Both the position numbers and the translations under genes were made by a program. Positions 27,306 to 59,498 of a stretch of DNA of 64,000 nt are shown one piece after another. A model generated the notes under the pieces. That model was not told the DNA's origin. It did no database searches and saw only the letters and a program-made list of their open reading frames with translations. Numbering within the stretch: the first letter of the stretch is position 1; each line of letters starts with the position of its first letter. The DNA lies in the NCBI GenBank assembly GCA_903813345.2, contig CAIIXF020000009.1, positions 6,628,030-6,692,029 of the forward strand. Direction: 5' to 3'. The stretch is from Owenia fusiformis (lineage: Eukaryota; Annelida; Polychaeta; Sabellida; Oweniidae).

Positions 27306-27796
27306 CACCCCAGTCACATTTCCTATGGCGACCTTGCGGTCTATCATTTCTGCGGCCAGTAACATCTCTACGCTCGCCGCAGAATTTCTGCGCTCTCATA
27401 ATTTTGCAGTCACATTTCCCACGGCAGCCGCACGGTGAATTTTAAATTTCTGTTGATAAATAATACTTTTTTTCATTTTAATTACACCAGGACAATTAAT
27501 AAATGTTATTCATAGTGCTAGGATATAATATTCAATGAAAAGTGATCGTAAAACATTAACAAATAATGATTCGATCTTGTTGTGCCAGTTGATTTCTACG
27601 GGGACCTCAGAAATGAACAAAAATTATAACTCCGAGTTATAATTTCTACGCCTTCCCTGCGGCCTGTAAAAATCTGCATTCGCCGCACGGAGGCCGCAAG
27701 GCGAGCGTAGTTTTTCTACGCTCGCCGCAGAAATTCACCGATTTAATTGATCTGCGGTCGACCTGCGGCCGCCGTGCGACAAATGTGACTGGGGTG
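27306..27796. mobile_element. Second CACCCCAGTCACA MITE (491 bp), TTA duplication
   Basis: Same ends as the element at 26197. It is flanked on both sides by TTA (27303-27305, 27797-27799). The duplicate flank in unit C reads GTATCTTAGTACCAGTG with one TTA (35637-35639) and no element. This is a clean empty site that fixes the boundaries and a 3-bp target duplication, as expected for PIF/Harbinger. Confidence 0.85.
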
Positions 27797-29675
27797 TTAG
27801 TACCAGTGTTTATTTACCGACTTTCAAAATGGGTTAAAAAATGAAATCATGCATAAAATGTTCACATTTTCAGTAGGTCATTTTTAAAATTTTCGTGTAG
27901 ATCTGAACCACCGCAAATCACCTTAGTCCCAACCCAGTACCACCTTCCTGTTATTCTTGCAACTCTTAAAGAACAAAAGTACAATACTAGTACTCCACAA
28001 TGTAAAGTAGAAAAATTAGTAAGAAATATAAAAAATTAAAAAGGTAACAGCATTTTATCAATACTTATGTAATGTATATATTAACTAATGTATTTATATT
28101 TATTATTATAGCCTATGTAATGCTCTGTTACGGAAAATATGCGCAATCAGCTTCTCATTTGGCTTTGTTGGATAATTCTACATGTATATTGCCACTTTCA
28201 AGAGTAAAAATAGAACATACAACACCTAAAACATTTTTAAAAATAATAGTTTTACTGGTATTTATCCTACGTAGTTGATTTAAATCGTATTAGAAGGGCT
28301 TTTATGGAAAAGGTCTCTTACTACAACATACATCCAGTTAGTCCGCTTGTTTTTATGCTTTGTTTTATAAATAAAGTTGTTGTTGTAACAGTAAAATTAT
28401 GTAGCATCTGTTATTAAAATAATATGTACCCTCAACACTGACTAATGCCAACAGTAGAGCAGACTACGGCGATATAAATGACCATCTCTGAACTAAGGTT
28501 CCAATACACCATTAGAAAGTTGGACGAATCAGGTTTAAGAATCTGACCTCCATTTAAATTTTGATTGAATGCAGAATAAGATATTAACCCTTTTATCCTC
28601 AATTTATTATCATGTCATTTATTAATTTTATGAAAATCAATTTCATTATGAAAAGTACCCCTGTGATCATAATGGATTATTTTTAGGTGTACAATAAATA
28701 GTTCGATGTCAAATTATACTTTGGAAAACATTAAAAAGTCATAAAGGCTGAGATGGGGGTCATTAAGTGCAGTGACCCCACAATGCTACTAAATGCGTCA
28801 GAATGTTTGTTTACAGTAGAAATGAGATTTGTTATTAAAAATGATATGTACTTTTATGTGTACGTTGGGTATTTAAGAATGTACAATACAAATTACTAAT
28901 CTTCTCCTGAGAATATTAAGATTGTAGCAAGCGTGAATTGACTTAACATGAGATTATGCACCGTTGACTTAACATTGGTTATAATCATATCCCTTTGACC
29001 TTAAAATTATCTTTTTAAATTTACCCTTATAAATTTACTTATCAATGATATAATTAATCCCAAAGGAGCACTTAAAGTACTTTCTACTGCTTTATATGAA
29101 TAGTCAATGAACAATTATGATGTAAAAAGAAACATCGTTTCAATGGATATTTGGGTGGTAATTTCAAAGAGAAAATGTAACCCTACCCACAAAATTTGTT
29201 GTTATGGACATTTAGATTGAAAATAGAAACTGATTGTCAAAATATATTTTGATTGAAAAAGCATGATTGATTTCCTAATTTTACCCCTTGGTGATGAAAG
29301 TAGACACTCTCAGCTTTCCAACGGTGCATTGCAGAAGAGGTAATTAAAAAGTTACTAGGGAGAGCACTTGAGCTCTATTTTGTTCACAATGCCAATGTCA
29401 CTGTTTTTGTATTTTCCCATTTAGAAATAGCAAATGCCATTTTAATAAATTTTTGGGGAAAACACCTTTTGGTAACAACAAGATCAGATGCAATAAACAA
29501 CAATAACTCTTATTCATGATATAATACCTACATAAAAGAGATGGGATATATATTTGCTCACCAATGAGTGATGAGCTGTCTGTAATTGACAATAATAACA
29601 AAAACATTCTTTGTATAAAGTGGATTCAAATTTCAAGAGCTTTAAGGTTCAATTGTGTGTATAGATAAAAAAGGA

Positions 29676-29683
29676 TATAAAGG
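29676..29683 (+). promoter_or_regulatory. TATA box of receptor copy B
   Basis: TATAAAGG at the place matching TATAAAAG of copy A, about 170 bp before the ancestral start codon at 29849. The core promoter thus seems retained although the reading frame is interrupted. Confidence 0.4.
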
Positions 29684-29848
29684 GAACAATAACAAGGAAA
29701 TAGCTTATAGAATGACGACCGACTCACCAGGCCAGAACTACCTGTAGGTAAACTATACAACAAATTAAGATAAAGTCATGACAAAAACTCGTTATAATCC
29801 AGTAAATTCAAAATCATAGTAATACTACGAATAGTATGATTAATTAAG

Positions 29849-32800
29849 ATGACCCTACATTGGACTATTATATTGATTTGTCTACTAGTTGGGTTGAAGG
29901 GTAGATAATGTCTATTCAAAACGCCATATGGTTACATGGAAAGGGTTGTCATGGAAGGTGATGTAATGCTGGGAGGCCTTGTCAGGATAAGAAGCCTACA
30001 AGAAGGCAAGCATTGTTCTGGTAAGATAAAATATGGCGGAAACGGGAACGTGCAAATTGCAGAGTCCATGCAATACGCTATCAAAGCTATTAACTCAGAT
30101 AATGATATTCTCCCAAATGTCACACTAGGATGCATCATCGTCGACCAATGCGCGTTGCTGACAACCAATGTTCTTAGCGTATTGAATTTCTTACCTTTGG
30201 ACAAAGAAGTAAGAGGAATCCCAGAAATTCAAAATCTGACATCGAGTTTCTATGACATTGCTGGGGTTGTTGAGTTCGCCACGAGCACAAATGCTATCAC
30301 CACAGCAACCATGTTCAGCCCATTCCAGATACCACAGATTGATACCATAGCAACTACAGACGAGCTCAGTGACACTGGCAAGTATCCTTTCTTGTTTAGA
30401 GTTGTTCCACCTGATAGATATCAAGTAAAGGCTATGGTTGATTTACTGATGTATTACAACTGGACATACATCTCTGTGTTATACTGGGAGGGCAATTACG
30501 GCAATACTGCCTTCAAAACATTACGTCAAAAGACCAAAGAACGGGGCATATGCATTGGGTATTCTGAAATGGTTGCCTCTGATACATCACATGATGAATG
30601 GGAAGACATCGTTGAAAGACTAATTAAAACAAAGGCGAGAATTGTGGTACTTTTCACATACACTAGAGGAATTAGAAAATTGTTTCCATTGGTAGAAGCC
30701 AAAAACAAAACCGGTGAATTCATTTGGCTTGGCGCTGATGCATTTGACACTCGAACTGACACATCTAGCCTTAGGCCATTTCGTGTTGGTTCGTTTTCTT
30801 TCAACCTCCCTCAGTACCATGATAGACAATTCGAGAAGTTTTACAGAAGTAGAAACCCATGGAATAGTGGTGATGATAACCCATGGTTTCCAGATTTGTG
30901 GGAAAACTTATTTAACTGCCAATGGGAAGATGAAGGAAAAAATGATTCGTGCACAAACTATAAGGACATATCATATGCCACGGACCACCCTCTTAATATG
31001 AAAACATCAATGGTAATTGAAGCAGTTCACACATTGGCGCATGCGCTTGACGCCATGATGAAGGAGGAGTGCCCAAATGCAACAGGGGATCACTTAAGAC
31101 AATGTGTATATAGAGGCAAACTTCTTAGTGACTATATCAGAAATCTGGATTTTGAAGGTCCATACAGACAGTTAAGATTTGATGAATTTGGTGACATCAT
31201 TGGTAGTTATGTAATTAAGCAATACGTAGAGGACAATGATGGTGTCTTTGAAACAAGAGATGTTGGTATTTGGGACCAAAAGACAAACAGATTGACAATG
31301 AACATGCCACGAATTCAGTTTCATGAAAGGCTGACACAAACGGACACCAAAGCACTAGTAGCAAGGACCCAAACTGTTAGTGATAATTTGACCAATGAAA
31401 CGAGACAAGAAGCCATGATACCGGATTCCGTTTGTAGCTATCCATGTTTGCCTGGTGAATTCTACGTACAGCTTGAGTTGAAATGCTGCTGGGAATGTCG
31501 ATCGTGTAGAAACAATGAGATAGTTGTTCGAGAATCAACTTCATGTGAGGCATGTCCTCTTTACACATGGCCAGAGCAGACCAATTTCACCACCTGCATT
31601 AACATCCCAAATGAGGTTATAAACTACCTGGACCCTATCGTCATAACAATCTTGACTATTGCTGGGATGGGAATAGCATTTTGTGTTTGGATCGCAGCAG
31701 TATATGCTCACCATCGCGACAAGAAATTGATAAAGGCTTCAAACACTGAGATATCGGCTTTGATAATGTTTGGGACAATTACAATGTACATAACTGCCTT
31801 TAGTTACTGTATAGAGCCATCGGAGTTGACTTGCTATTGGAGAAGACTTGGGTTCAGTCTTAGTTTTGCCCTCATGTACAGTCCCCTATTTTCCAAAGGA
31901 ATGAGGATTTACAGGATATTTCGGGCAGCAGAGAAATTTAAACGTGGAACATCGAGATTGTCGAGTACAACTGCAATGATGATGCTTTCAGTCATACTGG
32001 TAATGGTACAGGTATGTTATATGTATATCTACCAAGGAAAATAAGTTGTCAGCATGTTATTCTGAATATTTATGTACACTTCCCTCTATCTCTGAAACCC
32101 CGAATCCACCATCGGATTTTTCTATGATCACTGATTTTTCACGGAAACGATAAAAACGTTAACATGATTCAACCAACATTGTTGGCAGATAAGTCTATGA
32201 TATATAAACCATAGAAAATCACGTTTGAAACGGAATAATCAAATTACTTTAGAGAAAATGGAATATCGTCTCATAATTACATAATTGTTTACAGGTGGCA
32301 CTGTCTGCAGTGGTTGCCTGGCTATCACCCCCTACAATGGAACAAAGAATGCCAATACCTACAGAGAAGTTCGTGGAATCATCATGCAGTCTGCCTCTTT
32401 GGACATTGGTGGCCCCTCTTGGTTACAATCTCCTTTTAATTATCATCACTGCCTTCTATGGATTTCAGACACGTCGTCTACCTGATAACTTCAATGAATC
32501 CCTTCATATATTTCTTTGTGTCTGTGCTACATTGTTTCTGTGGTTAGCATTCATTCCGACGTATTTCACTGCTATGTATGTTTACCATCAGAACCTGTTG
32601 TTTTCACTTGTGCTTTTATTGAATGCAACTGTTGCGTTGATGTGCTTGTTCCTGCCTAGAGTTTACGCATTGTACTTCATTAACGAATCAGATATCAAGT
32701 TTTCTTCATCCACCACATTTAGTTTTCGCGGGGAGAGCTCGGGCGCAACATCAACGTCAAATTCAACAAATACCTCTAGTACTAGTCTGAACAAAAGCAC

Positions 32801-32876
32801 AGAGATCACTTTCGAAAGTAATCCAATGGATAAGAAAGTTGTTAAGTCGATCCCCAGTGTAGCTGAAAAAGTATGA
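29849..32876 (+). pseudogene. Class C GPCR paralogue B; stop codon after signal peptide
   Basis: Exons 29849-32011 and 32295-32876 match receptor A, with about 20 residue differences in exon 1 and none seen in the 193 residues of exon 2. The ancestral ATG at 29849 opens 19 codons (through GLVGLKGR-like leader end) and then TAA at 29906. Copy A has Ser-Leu there. The rest of the frame is open, and an ATG at 29936 (ACG in A) could start a 694-residue product without a signal peptide. One extra residue (SGDDNPW against SGYNPW) is the only indel seen. It is probably a young pseudogene. Alternatives are an upstream exon supplying another leader, or a sequence error. Ligand-pocket residues are as in A. 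Confidence 0.8.
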
Positions 32877-33025
32877 ATACGGTACCCAATTATGATTGAC
32901 GGCTTCAACGGGCGAACATTCTGTAGCAATAATTCTTGAATCTAGCAAATAAGTGTGCTTTTGTGTGTTTTATGAACACAACTGACGTTTCATAAATCAT
33001 AGTTACTGAAATTACAATCAAAAAT

Positions 33026-33494
33026 CTGTTCAATTCATCAGATGAAAGTAAAGAAAACCCCTGTCTTGAGAACGCGTCTCTAACACCCCAGTCACATTTC
33101 CCACGGCCGCCGTGCGGTCTATCATTTCTGCGGCCAGTGGCTTTTCTACGCTCGCCGTAGAATTTCTGTGCTCTCATAGTTTTGCAGTCACATTTCCCAC
33201 GGCAGCCGCACGATGAATTTTAAATTTCTGTTGATAAATAATACTTTTTTCATTTTATTTACATCAGGACAATTTATAAATGTTATTCATAGTGCTAAGA
33301 TGTAATATCAAATGAAAAGTGATCTGTTCAATTCATCAGATGAAAGTAAAGAAAAACCCTGTCTTGAGAACGCGTCTCTAATACCCCAGTCACATTTCCC
33401 ACGGCCGCCATGCGGTCTATCATTTCTGCGGCCAGTGGCTTTTCTACGCTCGCCGTAGAATTTCTGCGCTCTCATAGTTTTGCAGTCACATTTC
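33026..33494. repeat. Local partial tandem duplication with MITE fragments
   Basis: The block starting CTGTTCAATTCATCAGATGA occurs at 33026 and again at 33324. Each copy runs into a truncated CACCCC/TACCCC AGTCACATTTCCC MITE end. The second copy breaks off at TTGCAGTCACATTTC near 33494. From 33495 to 33787 follows unrelated sequence with AACCCTGG/CCAGGGTT motifs and no gene. Confidence 0.75.
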
Positions 33495-33787
33495 GAGAAA
33501 GGGTCGAAGGCATGCTAGGCGAACCCTGGAAACACGGATTCGTTAGACCAGGGTTCACTGTTTCTTTCTGTTAAACCCTGTGTGAAAGTACATTCATGAT
33601 TCATACTACAGTGAGCAGGAGGTTTAACAGTGAACCCGGGTGCTCTTTGGCCTTATTTAGATCTTTGTTTCTCAGACCAGGGTTCAGCAGGGTTTAAGGG
33701 CATTCCAAACGAAATAAGTGTTTAATGAGGCTAAGAAATAGTAAAATGTGCTTAATTAGAATGATATACCTGGTATTTTTACCAGGA

Positions 33788-34230
33788 TCTCCTTTTAATT
33801 ATAATAACTGCCTTTTATGGATTTCAGACACGTCGTCTACCTGATAACTTCAATGAATCCCTTCATATATTTCTTTGTGTCTGTGCTACGTTGTTCCTGT
33901 GGTTAGCATTCATTCCGACGTATTTCACTGCTATGTATGTTTACCATCAGAACCTGTTGTTTTCACTTATGCTTTTACTGGATGCAACCGTTGCGTTGAT
34001 GTGCTTGTTTCTGCCTAGAGTATACGCATTGTACTTCATTAACGAATCAGATATCAAGTTTTCTGCTTCCACCACATTTAGTTTTCGCGGGGAGAGCTCG
34101 GGCGCAACATCAACGTCGAATTCAACAAATAGCTCTAGTGCTTGTCTGAACAAAAAGCACAGCGAACACTTAATTCGAAAGTAATCCAATAGATAAGAAA
34201 GTTTTTAAGTCGATCCCCAGTGTAGTTGAA
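33788..34230 (+). pseudogene. Class C GPCR fragment C (exon 2 only, frameshifted)
   Basis: Homology to exon 2 begins abruptly at ATCTCCTTTTAATTAT (TM5), so exon 1, the intron and the exon 2 start are missing. TM6, TM7 and the Ser/Thr-rich tail are recognisable (RRLPDNFNESLHIF, FLPRVYALYFINESDI). Near 34150 an extra A in the run after TGAAC shifts the frame, which then ends early. It carries more substitutions than B and is clearly dead. It is joined to foreign sequence by an 18-bp hairpin, CCTGGTATTTTTACCAGG (33770-33787). Confidence 0.9.
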
Positions 34231-34283
34231 AAGTATGAATACCCAATTAAGATTGCCTGCTTCAATGGACGTACATTCTGTAG

Positions 34284-35144
34284 TGTCCATTATATCCCCA
34301 TTGAAGCTCGTTCGCGGTTGATATTTTGGACCAACCCTACTATCACATCAAACTAGTTCTTACTACGTTCTCGAAAACGGGCTTCAACTGTGTACGAACG
34401 GACTGGACGTACTTAGAACCGTTTGGGGTCTATTTACAAACTTCATCGAACGTACTCAAACGGTTAGGTCCTCTAGAACTTAGAACATGCTCATAATGTT
34501 ATCTTGGTCGTCACGTTCTACAATTAGAACGAGTGACAACCTACTAACGACGAGCTGGACGTACTATGAACGGAACCGTCGTACTTCAATCCTACTAGGG
34601 ACGTTTTTAAAACGAGTTGAACTGTCTGAGGACGAATTGAGAACGAGGTAGAACTAATTGCAAACGGGTTAAAACTGATTAAGAACAAAAATATAGCTAT
34701 CACACCATGCAAATTGCCACTGCTTTCTTCAAAACTGGTATTAAACTGTGTGCGAACGGAACGAACGTAGCTACAACGTTCTACGGTCTGTTTACGAACT
34801 TCATGGACTTTCCCGGATGGGGAATGTGATTTAGAATTTTGAATCGATTCAAAATTCGATGGCGACCATACCATCTGTAATTAGGTCATGATGACCTTCT
34901 AGACTAAGGGACGCGTTATACGACGTTGCACACCGACGTGGTGCGACCTGAACGAACTGCGAATGAGATGGACGTATTGAAGACTGTTTATGAACGAAGT
35001 AGCTAATCATTTTAAACATATTTCCCGACCACAGCCAGATTGAGCCCGTTTTACGACGTTTTCGTAGGACTGGCAAGAACGGGTAAGAACTCGTTTGGTG
35101 TGATAGGGGGTAACAGATAATAAATGCTGTATGTTCACAATTGA
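34284..35144. mobile_element. Insertion in duplicate C with 24-bp inverted repeats
   Basis: It interrupts the sequence that is continuous in unit A (ACATTCTGTAGCAATAATT). Inside, CTATCACATCAAACTAGTTC (from 34340) is complemented by 35083-35106 with two mismatches in 24. The interior is rich in GAACG/CGTTC and GGACGTAC-type motifs and has no convincing ORF. An 8-bp ATTGAAGC occurs at both sides (34300-34307, 35140-35147) and may be a target duplication, though the inverted repeats are not flush with it. Confidence 0.6.
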
Positions 35145-35961
35145 AGCAATAATTATTGACACCGTAGAATCTAGCAAATAATTGTGCTTTTTGTGTGTTT
35201 TATGAACACAACGTTTCATCAATCATAGTTACTGAAATTACAATCAAAAATCTATTCAATTCATCAGATGAAAGTAAAATAAAACGCGTCTTTAAAGACA
35301 TGAAAGAGCTTTAGGTTTTGGGATTACATTATAGGGTTCAAAAATACAGATAATATGCTGTAACCTTTTTCATAATTCTTTTTAATCGTTCTACTGTACA
35401 TTGTTGAGTATTAGACTGATGTATTGCAAAATTTCAGGAATGTGCTTAAACAGGAAGGAGATGCTGAGATGAGCCAGAGGTGGTTCGTGGTGGTCAGGTC
35501 TGCACGAAAAAAGCTTCAAAATGACCACATTTTCATGTGAATGTTGCTCCTCAGTCAACTGCCACGACGCACCAACTTGTCACACATCAACATGTTGCGT
35601 GCGACCAAACCTTTTGATAAATCATGCCAGGGTATCTTAGTACCAGTGTTTATTTACCAACTGACAAAATGGGTTCAACCCAGTACCACCTTCCTGTTGG
35701 AGTGCATTCTTGTTACTCTCACAGTACAAAAGAACAATACAATACTCCACTATGAAAAATAGAAAAATTAGTCAAAAAAATAGAAAATTGAAAAAGTAAC
35801 AGCATTTTATCTGTACTTATACATGTTATATAATGTGTAGATTAACTGTATGTTTTATCAGTTTATAGTACATGTATGTAATGCTTCGTTATGAGAAATA
35901 AGACAATCGTTTTAAAATGTTATCTTGAATATGTTGTTAAATGGTTTTACTATAAAATAAA

Positions 35962-36314
35962 TTGCTCATGTGAATTGTGTAATGTCATATGGGATGCTTA
36001 CATGCTTCATTAGACGTGATACCAGACTCTGAGAATCAAAGCCTAATGATCAGAAATGACTGAGTAAGATAATGCATAGATAATCATAAAAATAAAATGC
36101 ATACTGACAAAAAGTTTAGTTAAGTTCGAAAAATCCTTTGCTCATACTAAAGATTATGTTGCAAAGATATCAACAAAATTACCCCCCTATTTGTGGTCTA
36201 AACATATTTAAGATAAACAAGGGGGAAATATTTGAATATTTGACAAAACAGTTGTAGTGTCTAATGAAGCATTACAATCATCCATTATGAGATCACACAA
36301 TTCACATGAGCATT
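35962..36314. mobile_element. MITE, about 350 bp, inverted ends
   Basis: CTCATGTGAATTGTGT (35965-35980) is the exact complement of 36295-36310. The arms continue inward to CTTCATTAGAC against GTCTAATGAAG. No ORF. It lies just past duplicate C. Confidence 0.8.
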
Positions 36315-37071
36315 ATAATTGTTCAAAACAGTCAAGAACACATGGTATTTAACAATTTGATGGGTTTCATTTTATTTGATAACTTATGCCTTTAAACATG
36401 GTTAGTTGGGGCTATTCTTGCACAATTTTTTATTTGCCCCGAGTGCCTCGATTTCCGGTTACTATGGCAACAATTTCTGAAATAATATTTCTGTTATACC
36501 AAATATTTTTTGATAGATTAATACAGCAGGCCCGGGGTACCAATACCTCCTTCACGGATATAAATATTTGTCAAAATGTATTACTTTACACATTTTGCCA
36601 TCAAATATTTAGGTCTGATAGTTAACTGAATGATTCATCGCTGGCAAAAAATGTTTGGCAAATAATAATCATCTGTGTAAAAAAGCGTCCATATGTACTT
36701 AATTGATCACCCCTCGTATAGGATTTCATTCTGTGTTCTCATTAACTAATGCTGTTTTTTAATTCTGGAGAGCTGAGATCACTGCAATATAACATAGGGC
36801 ACTTGACATTTGGTTCCATTTTCAAGATGTATATTTCCTGAATTCCTAATTTTCTCAACATTCATCTTGTATCGTGTTTCAAAAAAAACTGAAAAACATG
36901 CACTATTGTATCATCTCTGTAATAGCACTAAATTATTTATAATTTGAAGCTCACATTTGTGATTTTGTTCTGAATTTAAATCCAACAATATCAAGAAACT
37001 TAGTGTTTTGGGTTTATAATAGTTATTTTATTACGATAGTTTTGCACTGCAGATTCAGAATTATATTTAAA
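36315..37071. other. Intergenic, nothing recognised
   Basis: AT-rich. A segment near 36410-36480 (TTGCCCCGAGTGCCTCGA, then ACTATGGCAACAATTTC) has a diverged relative near 22225-22275, so an old repeat may be present. No gene was seen. Confidence 0.4.
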
Positions 37072-37489
37072 CAAGGTATTAACATGACGAAATGTTATCA
37101 CCTGCAATTATAACAAGGTATTAACATGACGAAATGTTATCACCTGCAATTATAACAAGGTATTAACATGACGAAATGTTATCACCTGCAATTATAACAA
37201 GGTATTAACATGACGAAATGTTATCACCTGCAATTATAACAAGGTATTAACATGACGAAATGTTATCACCTGCAATTATAACAAGGTATTAACATGACGA
37301 AATGTTATCACCTGCAATTATAACAAGGTATTAATATGACGAAATGTTATCACCTGCAATTAAAACAAGGTATTAACATGACGAAATGTTATCACCTGCA
37401 ATTATAACAAGGTATTAACATGACGAAATGTTATCACCTGCAATTATAACAAAGTATTAACATGACGAAATGTTATCACCTGAAATTAT
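37072..37489. repeat. 42-bp minisatellite, 10 copies
   Basis: Nearly identical units, each with the imperfect palindrome TAACATGACGAAATGTTA followed by TCACCTGCAATTATAA. Only a few point differences exist between units, so the array is young. It is intergenic. Confidence 0.95.
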
Positions 37490-38626
37490 AGATGTCAAAC
37501 ACCGTCCACAAAAAATACGTCATCACTTGTGGAGGTGACATAAAAAATGTAAGTATTTATTTAACGATATCAACACTTCTTGTTTCATAATAATAATGCT
37601 CTGGAATAGGAAGACAGGTTTTCCCTTACAAGCATTTCACTCCCTATTAAAATACATACAGTATTGTCAGTATAAATACATGAATTCTGTACAGGTACTC
37701 TTTCCTGGTTATATCAACAAGAAGCATACAATGGGAATGGGATCAGGTAATAGGGAGGTTAAGCTAGGGCTTTTAAGAGAACTTGTAATTGAAATTGTAA
37801 TATATGATGACCCCCAGGAATTACTGTTTCCTCGCAATTAAGTGGTTTTTCAAAAATAACAACATTTTTCCTAGTTTCTTAAAGTGGATTGGGCTAGTAA
37901 ATATTATGAAAGGGACAGCGAATCGCTAGATGACCATAATTGTGTTAAAGTTCTCGTTAAAACGTGTAGCTTTATAACCTCACTAGTGTGCACTCTTTTG
38001 AGGACAATCGCAAGCCCAAACCAGTCACAGTTGAACCGATTCCTCATTTCAGTGAAAACACTTTTCAGCAATCACACACGATTTAATAATGCTGAATGAA
38101 ATCCTTGAGTATGGGTTAATCCCATCATCAGCCATTTCCTTCTGATTATAGAACATTTCATTCACACTACAAATTGAAACTACCATAGTGTGACTTAATC
38201 ATTTTATCAGCTGTTTTCTGGACTATCTACATGTATTATACTTTTAATGTCTTCTGGAATCCTTAGTCTCATTTTTGACTTCAACACTAAAACTGGGTTT
38301 AACTAGTTAAGAGTAAATGCTTACAACTCAACAACTTTCCTAATGGGACATGATTAAATATCACTGAGTTCATAATAAGCATTATATATATTCTCAACAA
38401 AAGAAAACTTAAAATTGTCAATTCGATCCAGACTAACTGTTACTAACATCTATCAGTATCATCCTTTGGTACAAAATAATAAATTTGATTTCACTTTATA
38501 ATTAATTCACAATAATTTGAATCAAGTATTGAGTATCCATTGTTAAATATCATATTTAAGGAGAGTGGTGTTATCCCTTAAATCCCTAGAATAAACAAGA
38601 CAGTCACAGTGTAACACACTAATCCA
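37490..38626. other. Intergenic, nothing recognised
   Basis: Open stretches at 37596-37841 and 37884-38099 (plus strand) are unlike any family I know and lack splice context. It lies beyond the 3' end of the minus-strand ubiquitin ligase. Confidence 0.4.

Positions 38627-59498
<20,872 letters not shown>

Larger units (their letters stand above)
19195..28100. repeat. Segmental duplicate A (receptor unit)
   Basis: The flank from about 19195 matches 28427 onward (same order; for example TGACCATCTCTGAACTAAGG, then CTTCTCCTGAGAATATTAAG). The gene matches B, and the 3' flank to about 28100 matches 34990-35830 of C (GTACATTGTTGAGTATTA, GGTCTGCACGAAAAA). A differs from B by a Crypton-like insertion at 19.8 kb and about 1.35 kb of extra sequence at about 21322-22670. 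It differs from C by two PIF/Harbinger-like MITEs. Apart from the listed items, the 5' flank holds no gene I can recognise. Confidence 0.85.
28427..33494. repeat. Segmental duplicate B (receptor unit)
   Basis: A compact copy of unit A: 5' flank 28427-29848 (no gene other than the receptor, no Crypton-like element), receptor 29849-32876, then 3' flank with part of the CACCCC MITE. The 3' end is rearranged: about 298 bp beginning CTGTTCAATTCATCAGATGA at 33026 is partly repeated from 33324. Similarity to A stops near 33494. Confidence 0.85.
33788..35960. repeat. Segmental duplicate C (truncated receptor unit)
   Basis: Receptor fragment plus 3' flank parallel to unit A from 25988 onward, split by an insertion (about 34284-35144). 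It keeps ancestral empty sites for the MITEs of unit A. Similarity fades beyond about 35830. Confidence 0.75.

Noticed and set aside
37884-38099. Small plus-strand gene between the minisatellite and the ligase
   Set aside because: No recognised domain, weak start context, and no similarity to anything else in the window.
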